This document shows, one piece after another, positions 53,001 through 61,141 of a stretch of DNA of 64,000 nucleotides. The notes under the pieces were generated by a model, which had not been told where the DNA came from, made no database searches, and saw only the letters and a list, made by a program, of their open reading frames with translations. Numbering within the stretch: position 1 is the stretch's first letter; each line of letters begins with the position of its first letter. Made by a program: the position numbers and the translations under genes. This stretch comes from Janthinobacterium sp. PC23-8 (GTDB taxonomy: Bacteria; Pseudomonadota; Gammaproteobacteria; Burkholderiales; Burkholderiaceae_D): positions 1,619,968 to 1,683,967 of the forward strand of contig NZ_NJGY01000001.1 in the NCBI RefSeq assembly GCF_002250505.1, read 5' to 3'.

Positions 53001-55608
53001 GCTCGGGCATGTCGATACCGAAAGCGCGCAAGCCTTCCAGCGTATGCTGCAGCGCCTGCGCATAATCACCGCGCCGCAGTGCGACCTCGGACGCCAGGCG
53101 CAGGACCTCGCCCTGTATGCGCCGCTCCTGTGGCCCGCGGCGCAATGCCGGCAGCATGGCCTGTGCGGTATCGAGATTACCGCCCAGACAGTGGCAATGG
53201 GCGCGTTCCAGTTGAGCCTCAAAACGCAGGCACGCCGCCCACGGCGCCTCGGCGGCGCATGCCAGGCCATGCGCGAAGTCGAGATACGACAGTGCGGAAT
53301 CGTAGGCACAGGCGCGCCGCGCCCTGCGCCCGGCCAGCAACGCTGCCTCGGCGATACGCTGCTGCTGCGCAGCAGGCAAAAGCTGCGGCGCTTTCTGCAG
53401 GTGCTCCATGGCGCTGAACAGCAAATCGTCACGCTCCCCGGCAAGCCCGTTGGCCACCATCAGCAGGCCCAGGCGCACATGCAGGGCATCGCGGGTAGCG
53501 CTGTCGAGTTCGGCGTAGGCGGCTTCCTGCAGGCGGTCGTGGCTGAACACAGGGCCGCCAGGCGACTCGATCAACACACCGGCGGTCGTGGCAACAGCCA
53601 GGTGCCGCTGCATGTCGGCCTCATCGACCTCATGCAGCGCTTGCAGCAAGCCGGCACTGCCCAGGCGTCCTAGGCAAGCGAGCCCCTGCAGCACGCGCCG
53701 CGTCGATTCAGGCAGGCGTGCCAGACGCGTCAGGGTCAGTTCGGCAACGTTATCGGTAAAGTGCAAGGCGGCGATTTTCTCCAGCTGGAAGTACCAGGTG
53801 CCGCTGGCCGCTGCACGCAGCACCAGCCGCTCATCGACGACAGTTTGCAGGAACTGCTGCACGAAATAGGGATTGCCGGCGGTCTTGCGATATACCAGCT
53901 GCGCCAGTTCCGCCACGTGGGCAGGGACGGTGGAGAGCGTCTCGGCCAGCATGGCCTCCAGGGCCGCTGGCGCCAGTGCCGACAGCACGATCTCGCCAGC
54001 GCGTGGATGCAGCCGCAGTGGCCCTGCTGCGGCCGGCAATGCCGCGCCATCCTGCCCCGAACGGCTGGTGACCAGCAACATGATGGGCAAGGCGTCGAGC
54101 TGCGATACCAGCTCGGCCAGCAGTGCCGCCGTGGCCGCATCGAGCCACTGCACATCGTCGATCACCAGCAACAGCGGACGCTCGCGCACCGCAAATATTT
54201 GCAACAACCGCAACACCGTCATCATCTGCCGGTTGGCCGATTCCGGTCCCGAAATGTCGGGCAGTTCACGCGGAGCCGGTTCGCCCGCGAGCAGCGCCAG
54301 TTCCGGCATCAGCCCGAGCGCAAGATCGCGCAGCATGGCAGCATCGCCATCGAAGGCGTGGCGCACCCGTGCGCGCCAGAATTCCACCTCGCTGGCGCTC
54401 TGCCCCAGGATGCACATTACCAGGCCACGCAACGCTTCGGACAATGCCACGTAAGGCGCTGCGCCGCCGAACTGGTCGACCTTTGCGCTTGCCACTGAAG
54501 CGGCGCAGACGGCAGGGTGGCGCAGGAATTGCGCCACCAGCGCCGTCTTGCCCACGCCGGACGGGCCATGCACCAGCAGCATGGCGGACTTGCCGTCGCC
54601 AGCCACCGTCCGGTAAGCACCGAGCAACGCTTCCATGGCGTCATCGCGCCCGAAGAGCTTGCTGGAAAAACGCAAGGCAGGAGCATCTTCCAGTCCCGGT
54701 GCAAATTCGTCGATGCGCCCGTACCGCCGCCACGCCTGCAGGCAATGCTCCAAATCGGCTTCCAGCGCAGCAGCGCTTTGATAGCGCTGGCCCGGATCCT
54801 TGGCCAGCAGCTTCAGTACCAGGGCCGACAGCATCGGCGGTACGGTGGGGCTGTGGCGATGCGGCGGCAACGGCTCCGATGCCAGATGCGCATGGATCCA
54901 TTCGCCGCTGTTGGCCCGGTGGGCCGCTGCGAACGGCAACTGGCCGGCCAGCAGTTCGTACAGCGTCACGCCCAGCGAATACAGGTCGCTGCGACGATCG
55001 CTGGGCCAAGGGCTGCGGCCGGTCTGCTCCGGTGACATGTAGGCCGGCGTACCGTGTACGGTACCAGCTGCACCGGCAGCAGTGGTGCGCACGCCGCTGC
55101 GCACGCCGCTGCTCAGCACGCTGGCAATGCCAAAACCGCGCAAGCGGCAATGGCCGGCATCATCGACCAGGACGTTGGCCGGTTTGATATTCTGGTGCAG
55201 GATGCCGGCGCCGTGCATCGCACGAACGGCGGCGCACAGCGACAGTGCGACTGCCAGGAATGCCTCGATATGGCCGACTGCGGGGATGCAGTTCGACAGC
55301 GGCGTATCGCCGAGATCCGGATACAGCAGTGCCATCGCGCCGTTATGCCAGGCGATGCCATGCGGCCGCCGCGCCCAGGCGACATCGAGTTGCGCGCGCA
55401 AGGCATATTCGTTGTTGAGGTAGTGGACCGCATCGGCAGCCTGGGGCTGCGACGCCGCCGTGGTGATCAGAATGGCGTGCCCGGTGGCGCAGTGCCTGGC
55501 ACGCATGGTGGCGAGCACGCCGTCCTGCGAAAGCTGCTCGCATGCATAGGCGGCCAGGCCGCCATCGGCCAATACCATCTCGTCCCGGTTCGGCATGGCA
55601 GGGTTCAT
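50056..55608 (-). CDS. Giant kinase-like/AAA-ATPase/GAF/PAS sensor histidine kinase
   Basis: An 1850-residue protein of the trifunctional serine/threonine kinase-ATPase-histidine kinase family. N-terminal kinase-like fold (about 30-285) keeps GTPAYMSPEQTGR and SDLYSLGVTLYELLAGQLPF, but the catalytic HRD is His138-Gln139-Asn140 and DFG is Gly158-Phe159-Gly160, so phosphotransfer is unlikely. An AAA/STAND ATPase follows, with Walker A GPSGVGKT (348-355) and LLLVIDDVQWLD; then helical repeats of about 700 residues, a GAF domain (IVRASIALSQEIETDALARSL...), a PAS domain (RSGSWTWDLSEATINGTPELCRIFGL), HisKA (SSIAHEINQPLMSIASNAGASLRWL) and HATPase (LNLVVNALDAM, GMGMGLAICRSI), both intact. It overlaps its neighbours by 4 bp at both ends. 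Confidence 0.9.
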   Translation of the reverse strand: MNPAMPNRDEMVLADGGLAAYACEQLSQDGVLATMRARHCATGHAILITTAASQPQAADAVHYLNNEYALRAQLDVAWARRPHGIAWHNGAMALLYPDLGDTPLSNCIPAVGHIEAFLAVALSLCAAVRAMHGAGILHQNIKPANVLVDDAGHCRLRGFGIASVLSSGVRSGVRTTAAGAAGTVHGTPAYMSPEQTGRSPWPSDRRSDLYSLGVTLYELLAGQLPFAAAHRANSGEWIHAHLASEPLPPHRHSPTVPPMLSALVLKLLAKDPGQRYQSAAALEADLEHCLQAWRRYGRIDEFAPGLEDAPALRFSSKLFGRDDAMEALLGAYRTVAGDGKSAMLLVHGPSGVGKTALVAQFLRHPAVCAASVASAKVDQFGGAAPYVALSEALRGLVMCILGQSASEVEFWRARVRHAFDGDAAMLRDLALGLMPELALLAGEPAPRELPDISGPESANRQMMTVLRLLQIFAVRERPLLLVIDDVQWLDAATAALLAELVSQLDALPIMLLVTSRSGQDGAALPAAAGPLRLHPRAGEIVLSALAPAALEAMLAETLSTVPAHVAELAQLVYRKTAGNPYFVQQFLQTVVDERLVLRAAASGTWYFQLEKIAALHFTDNVAELTLTRLARLPESTRRVLQGLACLGRLGSAGLLQALHEVDEADMQRHLAVATTAGVLIESPGGPVFSHDRLQEAAYAELDSATRDALHVRLGLLMVANGLAGERDDLLFSAMEHLQKAPQLLPAAQQQRIAEAALLAGRRARRACAYDSALSYLDFAHGLACAAEAPWAACLRFEAQLERAHCHCLGGNLDTAQAMLPALRRGPQERRIQGEVLRLASEVALRRGDYAQALQHTLEGLRAFGIDMPEHPDDAECERAYAALRVRLQGDWRTTLHALPPLDDPDMTVAMSLLSGMLLPASFSSPSLLFLHLCHTLQVSLDYGICGATTTALAWFGVMSGERHGAYAEGFEYADTARSLVERHGLRACAAPVLLALDQISVWTQPLSSALQYARAGYDAALVVGDLPMASLEQCHRICMLITRGDALEAVAAEIASARAFVATIEFRDMDKILQVQQWYVNHLRGLDDEPLVQGIVANSMAPLRFWHLVYQAGPAFLDGDLVLARACLQQAAALAWSAPAHVHQMEFHLFSVLALCAAPAPDADPAACTEQLQGHVALLAKWAQANPATFADKHALAMAAMRERAGDAFGALALYEQAALHAQAQGFHHYTAFAHELAARLCRRGALATAEQAHLRGAIDAYRRWGALRRVRQLEVRYSQAMPGAAMGGGDQQTVSLIESAELRDVDSIVRASIALSQEIETDALARSLMGIALEHASAQRGLLIRMQGETPLIEAHALLTGRGVDVTLAQSAPHAQDLPLTMLHTAMRTLKPVSVGAEPRPAPFRGDAYLQHYSQCSAICIPMLKQARLVGMLYLENRSASAAFTGEQARVLLLLAAQAAVSLETAALYAELLQENQHRREVEKTLRERRAMMLQGERINRSGSWTWDLSEATINGTPELCRIFGLSDPQPTMPLSIFVEALHPDDQPRVTHVLEHAIAQRKAYTMDYRIIDPDGKIRHLSCVGEPMAGTGGSVFVGTTVDITARRVSEDSLRQAQVELARVSRLTTVGQLTSSIAHEINQPLMSIASNAGASLRWLDRDPPHLDRVRSGLQEIAEQSQRAGQIIRGLRALTRKGIQESAPVDLHATIRHIVLISRAELERNEVKLELALNARCGWVEGDAVQLQQVLLNLVVNALDAMAGVAGRSRVLAIATCSQERQMLVHIDDTGVGLEPASAARMFDPYYTTKHEGMGMGLAICRSIIEAHAGSITAEVRHPHGCSVVFRLAEKD

Positions 55609-56021
55609 GGTTGCGCGCGACCGGCCAGCGCACCTTCGATCAGCATCAGCAAGCGGTCCACGTCGACCGGTTTGTGCAGCAAGGCGACTGCACCCGCCTT
55701 GACGGCCAGTTGCTCCATTGCCTGGTCGGCATGGCCGCTGATGAACACCAGCGGCAGGTCCAGCGCCATGACGTTGAGCCGCTGCTGCAGTTCGAAGCCG
55801 CTCATGCCGCCCAGCTTGACATCGACCACGGCGAAATCGACGTCACCGAGTTTGGCGTACGACAGGCATGCCTCACCAGAGTCAAAACACAGCGGCACAT
55901 AATCTGCCGAGGTCAGCAAGTTGTCCAGCGCCTGGCGAACGGCCGCGTCGTCATCGACAACGCAAATCAGTGCAAGCGGGGCAGTAGGTGTGGATCTCAA
56001 CACATTGGTTCCTGATGTCAT
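55605..56021 (-). CDS. Stand-alone receiver-domain protein
   Basis: About 138 residues containing only a CheY-like receiver: ICVVDDDAAVRQALDNLL, phosphoacceptor Asp67 in FAVVDVKLGGMSGFE, Thr/Ser site in VFISGH and Lys in LLHKPVD. No output domain. The ATG at 56021 gives a normal length; ATGs at 56069 and 56072 would add an unconserved 17 residues. It overlaps the giant kinase gene by 4 bp. It may relay phosphate between the divergent small kinase, the giant kinase and the FixJ-type regulator, or act by protein binding. Confidence 0.82.
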   Translation of the reverse strand: MTSGTNVLRSTPTAPLALICVVDDDAAVRQALDNLLTSADYVPLCFDSGEACLSYAKLGDVDFAVVDVKLGGMSGFELQQRLNVMALDLPLVFISGHADQAMEQLAVKAGAVALLHKPVDVDRLLMLIEGALAGRAQP

Positions 56022-56107
56022 GTAAAACGTCGCCGCCGTCACGTCCCGGCAAAAATATCGTCCGGACATCATGATACCTTCCCGCCGCAGTGCCCTGGCA
56101 GTATCTG

Positions 56108-56150
56108 TTTGTATAGGGGGAGGCACTCGCAAGGGTATATTTTTGTATAG
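56108..56150. repeat. Direct TTTGTATAG repeats in the divergent kinase/receiver region
   Basis: TTTGTATAG occurs at 56108-56116 and again at 56142-56150, 34 bp apart, between the divergent starts of the receiver gene and the small kinase gene. On the opposite strand they read CTATACAAA. Spacing of about three helical turns suggests paired regulator sites or duplicated -10 elements. No consensus regulator was identified. Confidence 0.35.
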
Positions 56151-56186
56151 CTAGACCGCGATCGGGCAACTGGCGACAATGTCCCC

Positions 56187-56960
56187 ATGCATACTACCCG
56201 CCACCCCGCTCCATCGAACGATGTCCGCCTGTTTGCGGCATCGATGATCCATGAACTGAGCCAGCCGCTGGCGGCAGTCACCCTCAACGCCGAATCGGCG
56301 CTGCGCGGCTTTCAACGGTCGCTGCCGCACGACCATATTACAGCCGCGCTTGACTCGGTACTGGCGGCGGTGGCCGAGGCCAGCGCCATGTTGCACAGCA
56401 TGCACAGGCTGGCGTCAGGAGCGCGTCCGGATCGACTGGCATGCTGCCTGGATGCCATGATTCGCACGACCTTGCACAGCCACCGCGCGCAACTGCGCAG
56501 CTTGCGCATCAGGGTCGATACCGATTTGACGGCGCCGCAATGCTACGGCGATCCGGTGCAACTGCAGCAGGTGCTGCAGAACCTGGTGGCAAATGCGATC
56601 GATGCGATGCGTGCGGTCGAAGACCGGCCACGCATCCTCGGCATCCGCGCAGTGTGCGACGAGCGCGGCACGGTGCTCGTGACGGTCAGTGACAGCGGTT
56701 GCGGCATTGCCCCCGCCCTGTTGCAGAATCTGTTTGACCCGCTGGTCACCAGCAAGCCGCACGGCATGGGCATGGGGCTGGCCATTTGCCGCTCCATCGT
56801 CGAGCTGCACGGCGGCGAAATCCGCGTCGATTCCAACCCCGCGCACGGCAGCACGTTCACATTCAGCTTGCCGATGACTGAACACCAGCCTTCAGCATTT
56901 TTGCCCGCCCCAAAAGCCAGTGATGCACGGGTTAAACGCGAAATGTCGTGGCCAGCCTGA
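56187..56960 (+). CDS. Sensorless histidine kinase (HisKA-HATPase only)
   Basis: A 257-residue cytoplasmic kinase. HisKA begins almost at the N-terminus with His22 in ASMIHELSQPLAAVTLNAES, closely resembling the AHEINQPL motif of the giant kinase next door; the HATPase part has LQNLVANAIDAM, VSDSGCGIA and GMGMGLAICRSIVELHGG. No sensory domain, membrane helix or receiver is present, so the input must come from a partner. It is transcribed divergently from the receiver-giant kinase-FixJ operon. The tail of about 30 residues after FSLPM is unconserved. Confidence 0.85.
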   Translation: MHTTRHPAPSNDVRLFAASMIHELSQPLAAVTLNAESALRGFQRSLPHDHITAALDSVLAAVAEASAMLHSMHRLASGARPDRLACCLDAMIRTTLHSHRAQLRSLRIRVDTDLTAPQCYGDPVQLQQVLQNLVANAIDAMRAVEDRPRILGIRAVCDERGTVLVTVSDSGCGIAPALLQNLFDPLVTSKPHGMGMGLAICRSIVELHGGEIRVDSNPAHGSTFTFSLPMTEHQPSAFLPAPKASDARVKREMSWPA

Positions 56961-56984
56961 CCTGGCGGCATTTCCGCCAACTGC

Positions 56985-59033
56985 TTACCACATGATCACG
57001 CGCTGCTCGGGCGGCAGATACATGGCGTCGCCCGGCTTGATGCCGAAGGCCTCGTAGAAACCAGGCTGGTTCATCACGGTGCCCTTGGCGCGGAATTCGC
57101 CGGGCGAATGCGGATCGCTCTTGATCTGCGCGATCGCCGCTTCGGGGCGCAGCTTGGCGCGCCATTTCTGCGCAAAGCCGATATATAAACGCTGCTCGCC
57201 GGTCAGGCCGTCGATCACCGGCGAGAGCTTGCCGCCGAGCGAGCGGCGATAGGCGTTATAGGTCAGCGACAGGCCGGAATTGTCGCCGATATTCTCCCCC
57301 AGGGTCAGTTCGCCATTGATGTAGTAGCCGGGCACCGGGCTGTAGGCGCCATACTGCTTGACCAGGCCTGCGGCGCGCGCCTTGAAGGCGGCGCGATCAT
57401 CTGCCGTCCACCAGTTGCGCAGGCGGCCGTGGGCGTCGTACTGGCTGCCCGAGTCGTCGAAAGCGTGGCTGATTTCATGGCCGAAGGTGATGCCCAGCAG
57501 GCCGTAGTTGACGGCGTCTTCGGCCTTCACGTTAAAGAATGGCGGCTGCAGGATGGCGGCCGGAATGGTGATGGCGTTCAATGCCGGGCTGTAGCTGGCG
57601 TTGACGGTTTGCGGCGTCATCGACCACTCGTCACGGTCGACCGGCTTGCCCAGTTTATCGAGATTGTTCTGGCGGCCCCAGGCACGTGCGGCGCGCACGT
57701 TGGCGATCAGGTCATCCGGCTGCGTTTTCATGCTGCTGTAGTCGCGCCATTGGTCAGGGTAGGCGATCTTTGGCTTGAGGCCCGCCAGCTTGAGCTGCGC
57801 TTCCTTTTTGGTCTCGGGGCTCATCCAGTCCAGATGCTCGATGCCTTCCCTGAACGAGGCGACGAAGTTGTCGAACATGGCCATCACGCGCGGCCGGGTC
57901 TCGGGCGGCAAGTACATTGCCACATAGCGCTTGCCGACGGCGTCGCTGATGGCGTTGTCGGTAAAGCGCAGCGCCAGTTGCCACTGCGGTTCGCTTTGTG
58001 GCACGCCGCGCAGCACCGTGCCTTCGAAGGCGAAGCGCTCCTTGACGCTGGCGCTGTCGAGGTAGGACGCATAGCTTTCGATGATGCGCCAGTTCAGATA
58101 GCTCTTCCACGATTGCAGCGGCATCTCGGCCACGGCGGCGGAAAAGCCGCCGAGGAAGCCGGGCTGGCGCACCACCGCCATCGATGCTTTCGGCGCCAGG
58201 CCGGCGGCGGCAAAGTAGCTATTCCAGTCGAAGGCCGGCGCCAGTTCGCCGAATTTGTCGAAGTCGACACGGTTATATGACTTGACCGGATCGCGCATCT
58301 GCACGCGCGTCCACTGCGCCGCGGCCAGGCGCGTTTCGATCTCGAGCACCTGGGCGGCATGGGCGGCGGCGTCCTTGTCGCCGCCCATGGCCAGCATGGT
58401 GGCGACATGCTGCAGGTATTTGGCGCGCACGGCGGCCAGCCTGGCGTCGTCGTCCTTCAGGTAGTAGTCGCGGTCGGGCAGGCCCAGGCCGGACTGGCTG
58501 ATGTTGACGGTGTAGTGCTCCGGGTCCTGCGCATCGGGTGCGACGCCGGCCGAAAACGGCGTGGCGATGCCGTTGCGCTGCAAAAAGGCGAACAGCGCCG
58601 GCAAGTCCTGCTTGTCCTTCACGGCCGCCACGCGCGCCAGTTCGAGGCGCAGCGGCTTGAAGCCGGCAGCGTCGCGCGCCTTGTCGTTCATGAAGCTGGT
58701 GTACAGGTCGGCGATCTTGCGCGTCTCGCTGCCGGCCTTGCCGGGATGCTTCAGCGTGGCGTCGATCAGGCCGCGCAACTGGCCCTGGGCGATTTCGCGC
58801 AATTCGATATACGTGCCCCAGACCGATTTGTCGGCCGGGATGTCGGTGTTGCGGGTCCAGATGCCGTTGACGTAGCCGTAGAAGTCATCCTGCGGGCGCA
58901 CCGCCTTGTCGAGGGTGTTCATGTCGATGCCCGAGACGGGAGCGGCGGCATGGGGGGCTTGCTGGGCTTGCAGCGAGGGGGTGGCAAGAGCGAACAGGGC
59001 GCAGCAGGCGGCGCTGATAAGCGAACGATGCAC
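56985..59033 (-). CDS. Secreted M13-family metallopeptidase (neprilysin-like)
   Basis: About 682 residues with a signal peptide (HRSLISAACCALFALATPSLQAQ). Zinc site: GITFGHEISHAFDDSGSQYD (HExxH) and the third ligand in LGENIGDNSGL; substrate-binding NASYSPALNAITIPAAILQPPFF precedes it, and the N-terminal lobe has RPQDDFYGYVNGIW. All are canonical for M13 (PepO-type) endopeptidases that cut short peptides. The start is a GTG at 59033 with AAGGA seven bases upstream, where the signal peptide begins; the longer frame upstream has no support. Monocistronic. Confidence 0.93.
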   Translation of the reverse strand: MHRSLISAACCALFALATPSLQAQQAPHAAAPVSGIDMNTLDKAVRPQDDFYGYVNGIWTRNTDIPADKSVWGTYIELREIAQGQLRGLIDATLKHPGKAGSETRKIADLYTSFMNDKARDAAGFKPLRLELARVAAVKDKQDLPALFAFLQRNGIATPFSAGVAPDAQDPEHYTVNISQSGLGLPDRDYYLKDDDARLAAVRAKYLQHVATMLAMGGDKDAAAHAAQVLEIETRLAAAQWTRVQMRDPVKSYNRVDFDKFGELAPAFDWNSYFAAAGLAPKASMAVVRQPGFLGGFSAAVAEMPLQSWKSYLNWRIIESYASYLDSASVKERFAFEGTVLRGVPQSEPQWQLALRFTDNAISDAVGKRYVAMYLPPETRPRVMAMFDNFVASFREGIEHLDWMSPETKKEAQLKLAGLKPKIAYPDQWRDYSSMKTQPDDLIANVRAARAWGRQNNLDKLGKPVDRDEWSMTPQTVNASYSPALNAITIPAAILQPPFFNVKAEDAVNYGLLGITFGHEISHAFDDSGSQYDAHGRLRNWWTADDRAAFKARAAGLVKQYGAYSPVPGYYINGELTLGENIGDNSGLSLTYNAYRRSLGGKLSPVIDGLTGEQRLYIGFAQKWRAKLRPEAAIAQIKSDPHSPGEFRAKGTVMNQPGFYEAFGIKPGDAMYLPPEQRVIMW

Positions 59034-59297
59034 GAAGATTCCTTTGGTGGTGAGTGAGACTTCCTGTTGGAGAGCATGCTGGGTGCAGACATGCAAGCGC
59101 AGGATTATACGCACAGACCGGTACTGCATTGCAGCAAGGCCAAAGGTTCGATAACTGCTTTTTGCGCCGGTGATGCGCGCGGGGGAACTGCCTGGAACTG
59201 TTGTCAGCAAGGCTGGAAAGAACCGGGGGCGCCGCCCGTCCTGACTGCCTGTAATGGGGTACTGCGGTGTGCCGCCTTGCGCATGGTGCGGCTGCGC

Positions 59298-59495
59298 TTA
59301 CAGGGCGGCTTTTTCTTCGGCGCTCAAACGCCTGGCGCTCACATACACGGTGTGCATGACGGTGGCATCGCTGCTGGCAACCACGCTTGCCGGCGCGGCG
59401 CGGAACTTCGGTACCGAGGCGGTGGCGATGCCGGTGGCGGCGGCGATGGCGACGATGGCAACGAAGATGGCTTCCATGTTTTTGGCGATGTTCAT
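59298..59495 (-). CDS. Small membrane peptide, family copy 1
   Basis: A 65-residue protein on the minus strand: MNIAKNMEAIFVAIVAIAAAT forms a hydrophobic helix (signal or membrane anchor), followed by a variable Ala/Pro part and the conserved tail HTVYVSARRLSAEEKAAL. The start is the ATG at 59495, preceded by AAGGACACC; a longer frame to 59609 runs through the conserved promoter region and is not coding. Two paralogues occur at 61738 and 62141. Function unknown; I do not recognise a named family. Confidence 0.75.
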   Translation of the reverse strand: MNIAKNMEAIFVAIVAIAAATGIATASVPKFRAAPASVVASSDATVMHTVYVSARRLSAEEKAAL

Positions 59496-59566
59496 GATGG
59501 TGTCCTTTGGGTAGCGGGTTGTGTGCTGCGATGATGGAACTTTAGTCTGGTCGCACCACACGCGCC

Positions 59567-59607
59567 ACCGGATTGCGACCAACTGCGCAAAACGCGGGAC
59601 AGAATAC
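59567..59607 (-). promoter_or_regulatory. Conserved upstream element, copy 1
   Basis: On the minus strand the element runs TGTATTCTGTCCCG, GTTTTGCGCA and TTGGTCGCAATCC and ends 71 bp before the ATG. Nearly the same sequence stands 72 and 73 bp before the other two paralogues (62008-62048, 62397-62436), as does a downstream AGTTCCATCATCGCAGCACA leader. In this copy TGCGACCA is also inverted at 59547-59554. Probably promoter or regulator site. Confidence 0.55.
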
Positions 59608-59624
59608 ACGCTGGACGGATGGAA

Positions 59625-60572
59625 CTAGTGCGCCCACTGCGGCAAATATTCTTGAACCACTTCTTCGACGGCCTTTGCTTGCAAGGCATCGCGCCGGCGC
59701 TTGAGTGGATCGCGCTCAGGCAAGGCACTCATCCATTGCTTGAAGCGGGCAAAAGCCGCAGGATCGAGCGTATTCATTCTAGCCATATCGCCATTGGTGG
59801 CGACGATAACGGCCGAGAATGGAGGCGAGTCCAGCAATTCCTGGGCACGTGGTGCTTGAGCTACCCAAAAATCCTCGTCGTCATTGCTCAAACGGATAGG
59901 ATGCGGGTCGCCAATCGCCTGCTCACGGCGAATAATATCGACCTCGAAACCTTCCTTGTTCACAGCCGTATATTTTTGAGAATTTCGGATGCGAAACGTC
60001 GGATCTACTTTCTGAAGCACACCTAGCATGGACATGTCGACCTTGCTCAAGGCAGTGGCAAATGCGACCCTTTTTCTGACATCCCAAAGCAAGTCTATGT
60101 CGCGCGTCGCCACCGCATCGTTTTCAAAAATAATGCCCGCCGCCGATTCGTAAGCGTAGAGTGCGTGGGTACCGACCACGCGGAAATGCACACCCAAATT
60201 GGTGACTGCCAGTCGATTCAGAATATCCACGATGATAGGTGCCACCCGTCCAACACGCAGCGCACGATTCATTCTCTTATGCTTGGCTAACGACGCCTTG
60301 AGCCCATCTCGACGCAGCTCGCCTGACTCTTTTCTCTGACGAAAACTGTCATAGATCGCTTCTGTTTCAGGCGACCGGCGTCCCAGACTCTTTTCACTGC
60401 CGGCAGCACTGGTACGCACCAGATAGACATCATCAGGATCGGCGATTGGTCCCTTGTGCCAATACATACCGCCACGTACTTTGGCGGCCTCCGCCAACGC
60501 CTCTTCATAGGCTTCAAAAGTGGCAACCGCGTCAATGTACTGCCGGGTGGCATCGGCTGGCAGTTCTAACAT
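59625..60572 (-). CDS. GSU2403-type nucleotidyltransferase-fold protein
   Basis: A 315-residue protein with a nucleotidyltransferase core: VVGTHALYAYE (about 132-142, the G-[ST] element), two catalytic-type Asp in TRDIDLLWD (Asp158, Asp160) and a later acidic residue in EVDIIRR. An N-terminal helical region (about 1-125) precedes it. Members of this group resemble toxin-type NTases such as AbiEii or MNT enzymes, but no antitoxin gene is adjacent. The promoter region contains an inverted repeat. It is more AT-rich than its neighbours, hinting at acquisition. Activity unknown. Confidence 0.75.
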   Translation of the reverse strand: MLELPADATRQYIDAVATFEAYEEALAEAAKVRGGMYWHKGPIADPDDVYLVRTSAAGSEKSLGRRSPETEAIYDSFRQRKESGELRRDGLKASLAKHKRMNRALRVGRVAPIIVDILNRLAVTNLGVHFRVVGTHALYAYESAAGIIFENDAVATRDIDLLWDVRKRVAFATALSKVDMSMLGVLQKVDPTFRIRNSQKYTAVNKEGFEVDIIRREQAIGDPHPIRLSNDDEDFWVAQAPRAQELLDSPPFSAVIVATNGDMARMNTLDPAAFARFKQWMSALPERDPLKRRRDALQAKAVEEVVQEYLPQWAH

Positions 60573-60583
60573 CGCAGGCTCCT

Positions 60584-60616
60584 CGGTATATTTCCATTAT
60601 CTCTTACTTTATACCG
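60584..60616 (-). promoter_or_regulatory. Inverted repeat over the NTase-gene promoter
   Basis: CGGTATA (60584-60590) and TATACCG (60610-60616) form a 7-bp inverted repeat with a 19-bp gap, 11-43 bp upstream of the NTase start. On the minus strand TATAAA overlaps the outer half and TTGATT lies 15 bp further upstream, so a bound protein would block the promoter. It is compatible with autoregulation or with an unlinked repressor. Confidence 0.45.
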
Positions 60617-60675
60617 AAAGATTTTTAAAATCAATAACTTGAGCCATAAAAAAATGGCGGGAATGGGCCAGTCGT

Positions 60676-61020
60676 TCAGTTGCAGCCACGCGTGCAGCTG
60701 CGATACGGCACCTCGCACGCCTGCAAGCGCTCCGCGCGGCGGGCACGGAACGCGTCGGCTTCGGTCGGCCGCAGCAGTTGCGACTGCGGCCGCACTTCCG
60801 TGGCGGCGGTGGCATAAGGATTGGTACTCTGCTTCATCTCCAGCAACGGCCTGGTATCTTCTTCGGTAGCGCCGCGCGCGCGGCAATCCTGGCGCGTGGC
60901 GACGCAATCGGCCTTGCACAGGCCGGCGTCAACAAGCGGCCTGGCGGCGGCCGGTTTGTCCTGGGCGAAGGAACTGGTGGCGCAGCATGCCAGCAGCATG
61001 AACAGACAAAATGATCGCAT
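60676..61020 (-). CDS. Secreted Cys-rich small protein
   Basis: A 114-residue exported protein: signal peptide MRSFCLFMLLACCATSSFAQ, then a mature part with six cysteines in the pattern CxxxC...C near the N-terminus (GLCKADCVATRQDC) and C...C...C at the C-terminus (ERLQACEVPYRSCTRGC), suggesting two disulphide-linked helical hairpins (CxxxxxxC twin motif). No known family. The start at 61020 is chosen because the signal peptide begins there. Confidence 0.7.
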   Translation of the reverse strand: MRSFCLFMLLACCATSSFAQDKPAAARPLVDAGLCKADCVATRQDCRARGATEEDTRPLLEMKQSTNPYATAATEVRPQSQLLRPTEADAFRARRAERLQACEVPYRSCTRGCN

Positions 61021-61141
61021 GATGAACTTTCTGGAGGAAGCCGCAGGCAGCCACATGGCGGCACGTCAGCCTCTGAACTTTATAACTTGGCATCCATTTC
61101 AGGCAAGGTTTTTTTTGCCGTTCCCTGCGGCACTACGTACT

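Larger units (their letters stand above)
59211..59607. repeat. Direct repeat copy 1 (small-peptide gene with flanks)
   Basis: A block starting GGCTGGAAAGAACCGGGGGC and ending at GGGACAGAATACA is repeated in the same orientation at 61630-62048. Within both lie a complete small membrane peptide gene, its leader and an upstream conserved element. Identity is very high in the gene and leader; the main difference is a short divergent stretch after the stop (59272-59281 compared with 61680-61722). The two copies flank the segment with the nucleotidyltransferase, Cys-rich and GNAT genes. Confidence 0.75.
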
